From CAYLSV01 sp964386435 (GTDB taxonomy: Bacteria; Planctomycetota; Phycisphaerae; Tepidisphaerales; Tepidisphaeraceae): a stretch of 64,000 nt of DNA. The translations under genes were made by a program, and so were the position numbers. Positions 8,885 through 16,723 of this stretch are shown here, piece by piece; position 1 is the stretch's first letter, and the number at the start of each line of letters is the position of its first letter. Location: NCBI GenBank assembly GCA_964386435.1, contig CAYLSV010000010.1:1-64000 (forward strand), in the 5' to 3' direction. A model generated the notes under the pieces. It worked only from the letters and a program-made list of their open reading frames with translations. It did no database searches and had not been told where the DNA came from.

Positions 8885-10453
8885 TCAGACCCATCGCCGC
8901 CGCAGCAGCAGTGCCCCACCGGCGAGGAGCAGCGACAGTGTCGCCGGCTCCGGCACCACGCCGCCGCGCGTCACCATCGCGCTGGCCTGGATCGAGCCGG
9001 GCAGCAGGCTGGCGAAATCGATCGGCACCTGCCCGCCCAGGCCGCCGCCGGGATTCAGATCCACCAGCGGCAGATCGGGCGCATCGAACGTGAGGCCAAT
9101 CGAGCCGTCGCGGGCGTCGTAGGTGAAGAAGTCCACGGGTGCCTCGGCGAAGTCGGTGAGGATCGGGAAGATGTCGCTGCCGATCTCCGTGTCGACGCTG
9201 GCGACGAAGTAGTTCATGCCCAGAATGCCGTCGAGCGTGATCGGCACGCCGGTGTCGGGGTCTTCGAGCACGATGTCGAGCACGAGAACCGGCGCGCCCA
9301 TGAAGTTGACGTGGTTCGGGTCGTCCGGGTCGGCGGCGTCGCCCTCGGCGGTGCGGAGCAGCAGCTCGTCGGCGAAGAACCCGGCGATTTGCGTCGGCAC
9401 GCCGCCGATGCCTGAGATGGTGAGCGAGAACTGCCGGTCCATTGGCACGCCCTCGAGCAGGGGGTTGTCGCTGCCAATGCCGGCGTCGTCGGCGTAGGTG
9501 ACGCCGAGGTCGGCCGCGGTGTCGCTGCTGACGAAGCTGGCGGCGGCACCGGTGTCGAACAGCCACGAGCCGTCGCTACTCTGGTCGCCCAATTTGATGC
9601 GGACCGGCGGCGCGTCGCCACTGCCGTCAATCGGGCTCGGGCCGATCATCGGGTTGGCCCGGCTGTCGGGCCGGATGCCGCCGGGGGTGATTTGCGTGTA
9701 GCGGTCGAAGTCGACGAGCGTGGTCTGGATCGTCACGTCGGCCGGCGGAATGCCGGGGGAGGCGCGGTTGGCGTAGAAGTTCGTGCCGGGGCGGTGGGTG
9801 CTGGTCCGCATCTGGATGTCGAGCTGCTCGGCCGTGAGCTCTTCGCCGTCGAGCAAAGCGATGTAGGCGTCGAGGTAGCCGTTGGTCGGGCGGGCGTCGA
9901 AGGTAAGGACCTGCCCCTGCATGGCCGGCACGCCGACGACGTTGATCTCGCCGATGCCCGGGATGCCCACGCCGCTGCCCACCGGGCCGATCTGCGTCCG
10001 CACGGTCTGCGTCGCCTGGCGGTACAGGTTGCCGGGGAACAGGTCCGGGTCGCTGAGCTGCTCGGCCCGCTCGTCGGCCTGATCCGGGAACCCCAACGCG
10101 TCGGCCGTGTAAAGCACGAGCGGCTCGGAGACGTTGAAGTTGATCACGCCCGTCGGCGAGACGTCGCCGAAGACGACCCGCTCGCCGTTGAGCGTTTGCC
10201 GCTGCACGCCCAGCACGTCCATCGTCGCCTCACCGATAACGACGCCGCTGGCACCGGTGTCATAGAACGCCTGCACCTGGATCGATTCGCCGCCGAACAG
10301 CGACTGCCCGGTGAGCACCGGCCCGCCCGGCCGCGACATCGCCAGATTTACCCGCGGCTGATCGACCGCCGCCGTTTTCGCCCCAGGCAAATCGATGGCC
10401 AACACCGGCGACACGGTCGCACAAGCGGCAACAAGAACCATCACGCGATGCAT
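8885..10453 (-). CDS. two-lobed aspartic protease-like protein with PEP-CTERM anchor
   Basis: A 522-residue exported protein. The signal peptide is MHRVMVLVAACATVSPVLA. Two aspartic-protease active-site motifs are present: FYDTGASGVV with Asp65 and LFDTGAAASFV with Asp300, about 235 residues apart. Each is followed by a hydrophobic-hydrophobic-Gly segment (INVVGVPAM near 170; DGILGMNYF near 408) as in the psi loop of retropepsin/pepsin. This suggests a bilobal single-chain enzyme rather than a dimer of single lobes. The tail is VPEPATLSLLL plus RRRW, a PEP-CTERM signal. The ATG at 10451-10453 has GGAGG 8 nt upstream. Activity is inferred from motifs only. Confidence 0.8.
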   Translation of the reverse strand: MHRVMVLVAACATVSPVLAIDLPGAKTAAVDQPRVNLAMSRPGGPVLTGQSLFGGESIQVQAFYDTGASGVVIGEATMDVLGVQRQTLNGERVVFGDVSPTGVINFNVSEPLVLYTADALGFPDQADERAEQLSDPDLFPGNLYRQATQTVRTQIGPVGSGVGIPGIGEINVVGVPAMQGQVLTFDARPTNGYLDAYIALLDGEELTAEQLDIQMRTSTHRPGTNFYANRASPGIPPADVTIQTTLVDFDRYTQITPGGIRPDSRANPMIGPSPIDGSGDAPPVRIKLGDQSSDGSWLFDTGAAASFVSSDTAADLGVTYADDAGIGSDNPLLEGVPMDRQFSLTISGIGGVPTQIAGFFADELLLRTAEGDAADPDDPNHVNFMGAPVLVLDIVLEDPDTGVPITLDGILGMNYFVASVDTEIGSDIFPILTDFAEAPVDFFTYDARDGSIGLTFDAPDLPLVDLNPGGGLGGQVPIDFASLLPGSIQASAMVTRGGVVPEPATLSLLLAGGALLLRRRWV

Positions 10454-10535
10454 GGGCAGACCTCCGGACAGCGACACGCCCACCGCGGAGCCGCGGCGGG
10501 TTGGGGCCAGTCTACCACATGTCCAATGCCACAAA

Positions 10536-11741
10536 TTACACGGTTCTTGCGGCACCCGCGGCCATGTCGGCCCGGCGGAGGGTGACGTGGATGATCTCCG
10601 CTGGGGCGAAGGTGCGGATCGGGAACCAATTGCCGGTGCCGTTGCTCACGATCACGCCGTTGCCCCGGCCGTCGCCATGCAGGCCGGACCAGTAGCGGTA
10701 CATCAGCGGCCCGAACCCGACGCCGCCGGGCAGCATGAGTTGCCCGCCGTGCGTGTGCCCGGCCAGCGTCAGCTCCACCCCCGCGTCCGCCGCCGCCTCG
10801 AAGGCGTGCGGGTGGTGGGCGAGCAAAATTGGGTAGCCGCTGGAGTTGGCACGCGCCGCTTGCATCTCGTCGAAGCTGTCGCGGATCGCCGCGTCGCTCC
10901 GTTGGTACCCGCGGCTCTGCTTCGCCCCGCCGCGCGGCCCGCCCCACTGCAACCCCATCACGTCGACCAACTGCCCGTTGATCGTCACCTGCCGCGTCTG
11001 GTTGACGAGCAAGTCGATGCCGAGGTCGCGGGCCTTGTCGTCGAACTTCTTCCACCCCTCGAACAGATCGTGGTTGCCCTCGATGCACAGCACGCCGTGG
11101 CGGGCCTTCATCGCCGCGATCATCTCCGCCGCCGCCGGCAGATCGCTTAGGCTGTGGTTGATGAGGTCGCCGGTCAGCACGGTGAGGTCGACGTCGAGCT
11201 TGTTCGTCGCCTCGGCGATCTCGCCCAGCACGTCGCCGTGGGTGAACTCGCCGACGTGGGTGTCGGAGACGTGGGCGAGCGTCATGCCGTCCAGCGCCGC
11301 CGGCAGGTTGGGCAGCCGCACGGTAATCGGCCGCACGCGGAAGTGCTCGGTCTGCCACACCCCCACGCCCGCCGCCGCGAGCGTCACCGCCGGGGGCGCG
11401 ACGGCCAGCGTCGACAAAAACGCCCGCCGCGTCGGCCCCGCCTCCACCTCCGGCTGCTTCGGCCGCGTCAGATACACCGCCGGCGACAGCAGCAGGTAAA
11501 TCACCAACGACAACGGCAGCAAAATCAAATGCCAGATCAGCACCGTCGCCTCGAACAACTTCGGCAACGGCAACGTCGGCCCCAACCGGTCGACGATCAC
11601 TATCGCCGCGAGCACCAACTGCAGCACCGCAAACCCCGCCACCACCCGCCGCGGCCACTTCCGCCGCCGCACCAACCGGTCGGCGACAAACCACCAAACC
11701 AGGTCCAACCCGATGATCGTGCCAAGGACGACGAAGAACAC
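10536..11741 (-). CDS. membrane-anchored metallophosphoesterase (YkuE/YaeI-like)
   Basis: A 401-residue calcineurin-like phosphoesterase. Three N-terminal membrane helices (residues 1-20, 34-50, 64-90) precede RRAFLS and a fourth hydrophobic stretch. The catalytic domain has every metal-site motif: HVSDTH (Asp160, His162), LTGDLI, IEGNHD, AHHPHAF and AGHTHGG. Relatives hydrolyse UDP-2,3-diacylglucosamine or act on lipid phosphates; the substrate here is not known. The frame is open to 11873, but that extension runs through intergenic repeats. The GTG at 11741 has TACAGT six bases upstream and was chosen. Confidence 0.82.
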   Translation of the reverse strand: MFFVVLGTIIGLDLVWWFVADRLVRRRKWPRRVVAGFAVLQLVLAAIVIVDRLGPTLPLPKLFEATVLIWHLILLPLSLVIYLLLSPAVYLTRPKQPEVEAGPTRRAFLSTLAVAPPAVTLAAAGVGVWQTEHFRVRPITVRLPNLPAALDGMTLAHVSDTHVGEFTHGDVLGEIAEATNKLDVDLTVLTGDLINHSLSDLPAAAEMIAAMKARHGVLCIEGNHDLFEGWKKFDDKARDLGIDLLVNQTRQVTINGQLVDVMGLQWGGPRGGAKQSRGYQRSDAAIRDSFDEMQAARANSSGYPILLAHHPHAFEAAADAGVELTLAGHTHGGQLMLPGGVGFGPLMYRYWSGLHGDGRGNGVIVSNGTGNWFPIRTFAPAEIIHVTLRRADMAAGAARTV

Positions 11742-11747
11742 GCGGTT

Positions 11748-11753
11748 ACTGTA
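11748..11753 (-). promoter_or_regulatory. putative -10 box of the metallophosphoesterase
   Basis: TACAGT, 6 nt before GTG 11741. It decides the start against the longer open frame. Confidence 0.45.
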
Positions 11754-11790
11754 GGAGCGGTCAAAGAAGCTCCCGAACCCGACCGTGAAG

Positions 11791-11820
11791 GTAGCTGCGG
11801 CCCCGCCGAACCGCAGTGGC
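11791..11820. repeat. family A (GTAG-headed) palindrome, single copy
   Basis: Begins GTAGCTGCGG and ends CCGCAGTGGC with a short loop. Same head and tail as the paired copies at 43.2 and 58.1 kb. Confidence 0.6.
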
Positions 11821-11859
11821 GAGGCTCGATCATGAGGAGAGCTTGACACGTCACCGTGT

Positions 11860-11895
11860 TGCCACGCCTCCACGAGGCGAGGGCGGCCTCAGCGA
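11860..11895. repeat. family B palindrome
   Basis: Core GCCTCCACGAGGCG and the tail CTCAGCGA shared with copies near 27.6, 46.4, 46.5 and 58.3 kb. It lies in the spacer of two divergent membrane-protein genes. Confidence 0.6.
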
Positions 11896-11908
11896 TGTCG
11901 ATGAGCAG

Positions 11909-13603
11909 ATGAAGGTCACCGCGCGTCACGCCGCCCACTCGCCAACACTGCCGGCAGTGCGTGTTTTGTTCGACCGCTTCTGGTGGTGGCCGTTGCCGGC
12001 GATGCTGGTGGGGTTCGCCGTGGCCGCGCTCGCCGTGGTGCAGCGGCCGGCGGTGGTGGATCACATGGAGCAGCTGTCGCTGGCCTCGAGCCAGGAGACG
12101 TGGCTGCGGCTACACGATCCGGCGACGCTCGCCGGCGGCGATATGACCGAGGCTTGGTTGGCGGCGCTGTCGACGAACTCGCCGATTCTCCGGAAAGATG
12201 AGCCCGTTTGGCTGATGCCGTCGCTGAACGGGGTGCCGCGGGTGTTCAAGCCGCCGCTGCTGGTGTGGGCGAATCTGCTGGCGTGGGCCGACCTTTCGCC
12301 GGCGACGTCGACGCCCGCGGATCTCGCATGGCGGGCGCGGCTCGTGGGCATCGGGTGGCTGCTTCTGCTGATCGCCGCGACGTGGTGGGCCGGCCTCACA
12401 CTCGGCGGCCCGGGCGTCGCCCACGCGGCGGCGGCGGTGGTCGGATCGTGCTTTTTCCTGATCCGCGAGGCCCACCACGCGACCTACGACTTGCCGCTCA
12501 CCGCCCTGCTCATGCTGGCGACGGCCGCGACGTTGGCCGGGATGCGACGCAACAGTCGTCGGCCGTGGCTCGCCGCCGGCGCGGCGCTGGGCCTCGCGCT
12601 CATGGCGAAAAGTTTGCCGCTGGCGCTCGTGCTGTACCTGCTGCCCACCCTCGCCGCGGCGGCGCTCTGGACCGACCGCCGGCGCGGCGTCTGGCTCGGC
12701 CTCGCAGCCGTCGTCGCAATCGGCTTGCTCATCGCCGGGCCGTGGCATCTCTGGATGCTGGCGCACTACCCGACCGGCGGCGGCGAGCTCGTCGGCGAGT
12801 GGCGGGCCGGGCGGAGCAAGTCGCGCGGCGTGTTCTACTACGTGCCGGTGATCGTGGCCCTTGGGCTGCCGTGGTCGACGTGGCTGGGGCTGGCGCTTTG
12901 GGAGCCGTGGCGGCGCGGCAACGACGCGGCGACCCGCCGGGCGGCGCTGGCGGTTTGGGCGGGTTTCGCCGGGATTTTCCTCATGTTCTCGCTGCACCCG
13001 GCCAAGAGCAACCGCTACCTGCTGCCGGCGCTGGGCCTGTGGGCGCTGCTGACGGCGGTGACGGTAACGACCCGCCTGCGGCAACGTCGGGCGACCGACG
13101 CCGGTCGGGACGTAACGTCGCTGCACTTTCCGATCCTCGGCGTCGTGTCGCTCGCGCTCGCCGTGCTGCTGGCCGTGCCGGGGAAGAACGGGGCGAACGT
13201 GATCGGCGGGCCGATGGTGCCAATCGGGTGGGCGGTGGCGAGCGGCGTCGTGCTGCTGGCCGTCGTCGCCGCCGGCATCATCGTGTACCGCCGCCACGCG
13301 ATCGGCCCGATCGTCGCGCTGACCACGATGTGGGGCCTCATCGCCGGCCCCCTCGCCTTCGGTAATTACTACGGCGGCGAGCGCGGCGTGATGCCGAACC
13401 GACCGCTCGCCGACCGCCTGCACACCGAGCCGGCGCCGGCCGTAGTTGTGTGGCCGGATCAAGTTCAGCCGCCGCCGGAGGTGAACGAGGGCTTGCTGTT
13501 CTACGGCCGCCGGGTGGTGCCGACGGTGACGGGTGACGCGCCGGGCTCCTGGGTGCTGGAGGCGGGCGAGGGGGACGAGCTGCGGGTAATCGCAGAACCT
13601 TGA
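11909..13603 (+). CDS. ArnT/PMT-like membrane glycosyltransferase
   Basis: A 564-residue polytopic membrane protein of the dolichyl-phosphate-mannose/ArnT (GT39/GT83) superfamily, which moves a sugar from a polyprenyl phosphate carrier to lipid or protein on the periplasmic face. An N-terminal helix is followed by an acidic loop with DMTEAWLAAL, then VPRVFKPPLLVW (the KPPL motif of ArnT-like enzymes), EAHHATYDLPLTALL, ALMAKSLPLAL, and about ten helices. HPAKSNRYLLPALG matches the second conserved loop. Start ATG at 11909 is uncertain; there is no ribosome site and repeat B lies just upstream. The acceptor is unknown. Confidence 0.78.
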   Translation: MKVTARHAAHSPTLPAVRVLFDRFWWWPLPAMLVGFAVAALAVVQRPAVVDHMEQLSLASSQETWLRLHDPATLAGGDMTEAWLAALSTNSPILRKDEPVWLMPSLNGVPRVFKPPLLVWANLLAWADLSPATSTPADLAWRARLVGIGWLLLLIAATWWAGLTLGGPGVAHAAAAVVGSCFFLIREAHHATYDLPLTALLMLATAATLAGMRRNSRRPWLAAGAALGLALMAKSLPLALVLYLLPTLAAAALWTDRRRGVWLGLAAVVAIGLLIAGPWHLWMLAHYPTGGGELVGEWRAGRSKSRGVFYYVPVIVALGLPWSTWLGLALWEPWRRGNDAATRRAALAVWAGFAGIFLMFSLHPAKSNRYLLPALGLWALLTAVTVTTRLRQRRATDAGRDVTSLHFPILGVVSLALAVLLAVPGKNGANVIGGPMVPIGWAVASGVVLLAVVAAGIIVYRRHAIGPIVALTTMWGLIAGPLAFGNYYGGERGVMPNRPLADRLHTEPAPAVVVWPDQVQPPPEVNEGLLFYGRRVVPTVTGDAPGSWVLEAGEGDELRVIAEP

Positions 13604-13607
13604 GGTG

Positions 13608-13719
13608 GATCGGAGTCGGACCTGCCGCACGTGGTGCGGCGGCTACCGTATTCCTTGTGCTCCCGCTGCTGTAGCCGCCGCATCACGTGCGGCAGGTCCG
13701 GTCGGATCAAACTCCGATC
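13608..13719. terminator. long inverted repeat (family A') between convergent genes
   Basis: Arms 13608-13646 and 13671-13719 are near-perfect reverse complements; the inner ends read GTAGCCGCCGCA on the right arm. The 24-base loop can give one hairpin of roughly 40 base pairs. Each arm is itself palindromic. It covers the stop of the next gene and could terminate both convergent genes, or be a repeat pair of the REP type. Confidence 0.55.
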
Positions 13720-14366
13720 TCGACTTCGAGAAACGACGTCGCATCCTTTCGGTGAGCCGCCGCCAGCGCGTGCAGCGTCTTCCAGCGGGTCGAGTGCGTC
13801 GGGTTGTCGAGCTGCGGCATCTGCTTCGGCAACGCCAGCAGACGGTCCTTGCGGACGACCATCGCGCGGAGCTTGTGCGTCCGCAGATCGCCGGCTTTTT
13901 CGTTGGTCAGGGCGATGAGGTAAATCGCGGTCGTCGTCGGCAGGCCGAGGTCCTGGCGGAGGAACGCCTCGCTGAACCGCTCGCTCAACTCATTCAGCAC
14001 GCTGTTGAGCACCAACCAGCGGTCGGCCTCGGGCAGCGGGACGAGCGGGTCGGCCTCGGTCGTCTTCTCCGCCGCGGCCAACACGCGGGCGACCGCCTCC
14101 TGATTCAGCAGCACGCGAACCGCGTCATCCTCCAGCAGCGTGCGGATGCGCAGCCGCTGGGTCGGGCCGTTCTCCAGCGGGTTGGCGATCGGCTCGATGA
14201 GGTTGAGCGAGACGTTCAGGCGGTGCAGGAAGTCCCGCCGCCGCCACTTGCGACGCTCGCGGTACTTGCCCCACGCCCACCCGGCCGCCAGCCCGATCAG
14301 CGGCAGCAACGCCTTAACCCAGTGCTCGCGGGCGAGGTCGAGGAGGTTGGCCATCAAGTCGCTCAT
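13707..14366 (-). CDS. hypothetical membrane-anchored protein
   Basis: A 219-residue protein with one N-terminal helix (KALLPLIGLAAGWAWG), a basic stretch (KYRERRKWRRRD), and a cytoplasmic alpha-helical domain without known catalytic motifs. The topology suggests a type I-like anchor with most of the chain in the cytoplasm. I do not recognise the family. Start ATG at 14366 has no clear ribosome site or -10 box. The last codons overlap the long inverted repeat at 13608-13719. Confidence 0.65.
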   Translation of the reverse strand: MSDLMANLLDLAREHWVKALLPLIGLAAGWAWGKYRERRKWRRRDFLHRLNVSLNLIEPIANPLENGPTQRLRIRTLLEDDAVRVLLNQEAVARVLAAAEKTTEADPLVPLPEADRWLVLNSVLNELSERFSEAFLRQDLGLPTTTAIYLIALTNEKAGDLRTHKLRAMVVRKDRLLALPKQMPQLDNPTHSTRWKTLHALAAAHRKDATSFLEVEIGV

Positions 14367-14402
14367 CGCCTCATCATTCGCCGCCCGATCAGGCGGGCGG
14401 GA

Positions 14403-15344
14403 TCAAGTCTCGACCAGCGGGTTGTAGAGCGTCGGGTCGTCGAACCCGGCGATCCACGCCGCCGCGGCGTGGCAGGTGGCGGTAGTTGGCGGCACGCGGA
14501 TCACGTACTGCCGGGCCGTGCTTGGGCATAGCACGCTGACGCATACAAGGTCCTCGTCGCCCTCCATCGGCACCTTGAACAGCCGCCGCTCGCCGCCGGG
14601 GTCGGTGTCGGTATCGAGCACCTCGGCGTGGGCCTGGTTCAGGAACGCGTCGTAGCCCATCCGCTCGAGCATGACCCGCCGTCGCTCGGCGTTGGGCTCG
14701 GCGAGAATCTCTTCGGCCGTGATCGTCTCCGGGTCGAACGCGATCCGCTGATCCACCGCCACGCCACGCCACCGCAGCGGCACGTCGGCGAGCGACTCCG
14801 GCAGCGACCGCACGCGGGTGCCGGCAATGTCGATCCACGAAGTGACTCGCAGCCCGTCGGGTAGCTTCCGCAGGTTCGCGCAGTCGCGGAGGTCGAGCTG
14901 CGAAAGCGTGCCGAACCAATTCGGCAGGTTCCGCAACTGCCCGCAACCGCGGAGCGTGACCCGGCCGACGTCGATTTGCCCGCGCGCCGGCCACTCGTTG
15001 AAGCCGGTGCAGTCGGTAAGATCGAGAAAATGGCATGTCAGCCCCTCGGGCAGCCGCTCCAGCGACAGGCAGCCGCCGAGCCGCAGCACCGGCACGTCCA
15101 GCCCCGCCGGCAGCTCCCGCAGGGCGGTGCAGTTGGAGCAGTCGAGCTCGTGCGTCACCCGCAAATCCTCCGGCAGCGCCTGCATCTGGCAGCCGACGAG
15201 CGACAACTTGAAGATGCTCAAGCCGACGAGCAAATCGGACGGATCCCAAGCCCCATCAAGGATCAGCGTCCGCACCCCGGCAAGGTCCGGCAGCGTCCTT
15301 GTTCCGGGGCCGAGGGTGAGGGTGGCAGGGTTGGACTGGCTCAT
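14403..15344 (-). CDS. leucine-rich repeat protein with C-terminal DUF6745-like domain
   Basis: A 313-residue soluble protein. Residues ~20-180 hold about eight short irregular LRRs with the pattern LPxxLxVxxLDxxxCxxL (CTALRELP, CLSLERLP, CANLRKLP). The C-terminal ~130 residues (ITAEEILAEPNAERRRVMLE, then VLDTDTDPGGERRLFKVP, ending AAAWIAGFDDPTLYNPL) match what I recall as DUF6745. That domain usually occurs beside a small protein like the next gene upstream on this strand. The ATG at 15342-15344 was chosen over one 15 codons upstream. Function unknown; a protein-binding or surveillance role is only a guess. Confidence 0.75.
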   Translation of the reverse strand: MSQSNPATLTLGPGTRTLPDLAGVRTLILDGAWDPSDLLVGLSIFKLSLVGCQMQALPEDLRVTHELDCSNCTALRELPAGLDVPVLRLGGCLSLERLPEGLTCHFLDLTDCTGFNEWPARGQIDVGRVTLRGCGQLRNLPNWFGTLSQLDLRDCANLRKLPDGLRVTSWIDIAGTRVRSLPESLADVPLRWRGVAVDQRIAFDPETITAEEILAEPNAERRRVMLERMGYDAFLNQAHAEVLDTDTDPGGERRLFKVPMEGDEDLVCVSVLCPSTARQYVIRVPPTTATCHAAAAWIAGFDDPTLYNPLVET

Positions 15345-15397
15345 GGCGCTGAGGTGTAATCTGATTGAACACAAGCTTCGAGCGGACACGCTCGACG

Positions 15398-15694
15398 TCA
15401 GTCCACGATCCGCCGGATCTCCTCCGGCGAGTACTCCCGCTGCATCCAGAAGCGGAAGATGCCGCGGGGCACGTGGATCGGGGCGTGCTCGTCGTGGATC
15501 AGGCGGGCCGAGTCGCTATTCACGCGGACGTAGCCGATGCCTTCGTAATCGAACAGTTGCACATCACCGGCCACCTCGAAGCGGTGGCTGTGGCCGGTGG
15601 CTTCGCCTCGGGCGAGCGTGCCGCCGGGCCGCGGCGTCGCCTGCTCGGGCACGGCGTCAGCGGGGGCGACCATCACATCTCCATGTCGGTACAT
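15398..15694 (-). CDS. small conserved partner of the LRR/DUF6745 protein
   Basis: A 98-residue protein starting MYRHGDVMVAPADAVPE, with GEATGHSHRFEV in the middle and EYSPEEIRRIVD at the end. The pattern GHxH within a beta-rich fold and the terminal YSPEEIRRI are shared, from memory, by small proteins that sit next to DUF6745 genes. The ATG at 15692-15694 has AAGGA eight bases upstream; an earlier in-frame ATG has none. It ends 53 bases before the LRR gene, so the two probably form one operon. Confidence 0.7.
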   Translation of the reverse strand: MYRHGDVMVAPADAVPEQATPRPGGTLARGEATGHSHRFEVAGDVQLFDYEGIGYVRVNSDSARLIHDEHAPIHVPRGIFRFWMQREYSPEEIRRIVD

Positions 15695-15726
15695 TGTCGG
15701 GTTCCTTCTTGTTGGGAGCCCGTACA

Positions 15727-16284
15727 TTACCCGATCGTCACGACGGCCGCAAGGCGCTTTTTCAACGCGGGCAGTTCGGCGGCGTCAACGGCCTGCAGGC
15801 CGAGGGCGCGGGCGGGTGCGAGGTCGCGGATTGGGTCATCGCCGATCATCCACGCGTCGTTCGGCTCAGCGTGCAGCAGCCGGAGGGTGTGCCGAAACGC
15901 GGCAAGGTCCGGCTTGCGCCGGCCGGTCTCGCCGCTGATCTGGATGACATCGAAGGTGAGCCCGAGGCGGGCGAGCTTGCCCCGCTGCGACCGCGAGCCG
16001 CCGTTGCTGAGCAGGCCGACGCGGACGCCCCGCCGCCGCAGCAGGTGGACGATGTCGGCACCCTCGGCAGGCGCCGTCGCCGCGACCACCGCCCGCCGCC
16101 ACGCCGCGGCCGTCACGCCGGGCAGGTGCCGCAGCGTCTGCGGCGTGGTAAGTCGACCGTGCGGGTCAACGTGCAGCAGCGATCCGCTGTCAACCCCCCG
16201 CCGCCGCCCGGCGGCAACTAGGGTGGCAACGCGATCCACGAGCGTGCCGTCGAGGTCGAAGATCACAGCCCGCGGCAAGTCCAC
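15727..16284 (-). CDS. HAD-superfamily phosphatase
   Basis: A 185-residue haloacid dehalogenase-like hydrolase. Motif I is FDLDGTLVD, motif II LLSNGG, motif III the Lys in RRKPDLAAF, and motif IV IGDDPIRDLAPA. The cap is small and inserted after motif I, as in the subfamily I phosphatases (PGP/YjjG type). The substrate cannot be told. Start GTG 16284 is supported by TAGCAT seven bases upstream; the open frame extends 20 codons further without support. It ends 32 bases before the DUF6745 operon starts. Confidence 0.82.
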   Translation of the reverse strand: MDLPRAVIFDLDGTLVDRVATLVAAGRRRGVDSGSLLHVDPHGRLTTPQTLRHLPGVTAAAWRRAVVAATAPAEGADIVHLLRRRGVRVGLLSNGGSRSQRGKLARLGLTFDVIQISGETGRRKPDLAAFRHTLRLLHAEPNDAWMIGDDPIRDLAPARALGLQAVDAAELPALKKRLAAVVTIG

Positions 16285-16291
16285 GGCGGCG

Positions 16292-16297
16292 ATGCTA
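16292..16297 (-). promoter_or_regulatory. putative -10 box of the HAD phosphatase
   Basis: TAGCAT, 7 nt before GTG 16284. Confidence 0.45.
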
Positions 16298-16343
16298 CAT
16301 CTCTTCGTTCTGTGTCTGGAGTTGCACCTCGAAATCTTGTTCA

Positions 16344-16446
16344 AGAAGCCGCGGGATCGGCATAGCGAACACCCGGGTCCCGCGGATCAAAGAGCTTGCG
16401 GGGGCAGTCGATCCGGGGATTCGCTTCGCTCATCCCGCGGCTCCTT
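16344..16446. repeat. family C inverted pair
   Basis: Left arm 16344-16390 begins AAGAAGCCGCGGGAT and holds AGCGAACACCCGG. The right arm 16410-16446 is its reverse complement in diverged form (GATCCGGGGATTCGC to GGCTCCTT). Same family as 57981-58078. With the next two entries it fills the 440-base gap between the HAD gene and the large lipoprotein gene; no gene is seen there. Confidence 0.65.
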
Positions 16447-16532
16447 TCCTTCGGTGCGCGGGTGAAGGAGCACGCGACGATGCGGGCTACTTTTCGCAGG
16501 ATGTCAGAGCGGTCGACGGAAACAGCAGAAAC

Positions 16533-16602
16533 TAGCCGCGGGGCCTGCCCCGCGTTTCGGACATTGTTGGTCTGCAAAGCGCGGGGCAGGTCTCGCGGCT
16601 AC
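16533..16602. repeat. family D inverted pair
   Basis: Arms 16533-16554 (TAGCCGCGGGGCCTGCCCCG) and 16579-16602 (ending GCGGCTAC) are inverted around a 24-base loop. Each arm is itself a GCGGGGCAGG palindrome. Confidence 0.6.
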
Positions 16603-16666
16603 TTCTTTCGACGCGCCATTCGCCACAGGTCTTCGTCCGTCTTTTCGGCGTGCCGCGCAGCAGAAC

Positions 16667-16698
16667 AGCCGCCCGGCGAGTTGATTCGCCGGGCGGCT
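16667..16698 (-). terminator. hairpin after the DUF11-type lipoprotein gene
   Basis: A 13-base perfect stem (AGCCGCCCGGCGA / TCGCCGGGCGGCT) with a 6-base loop, 26 bases past the stop at 16724. No U-run follows, so intrinsic termination is uncertain. Confidence 0.55.
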
Positions 16699-16723
16699 GC
16701 TTGGCTGGAAGCAAGCTCAGTGC

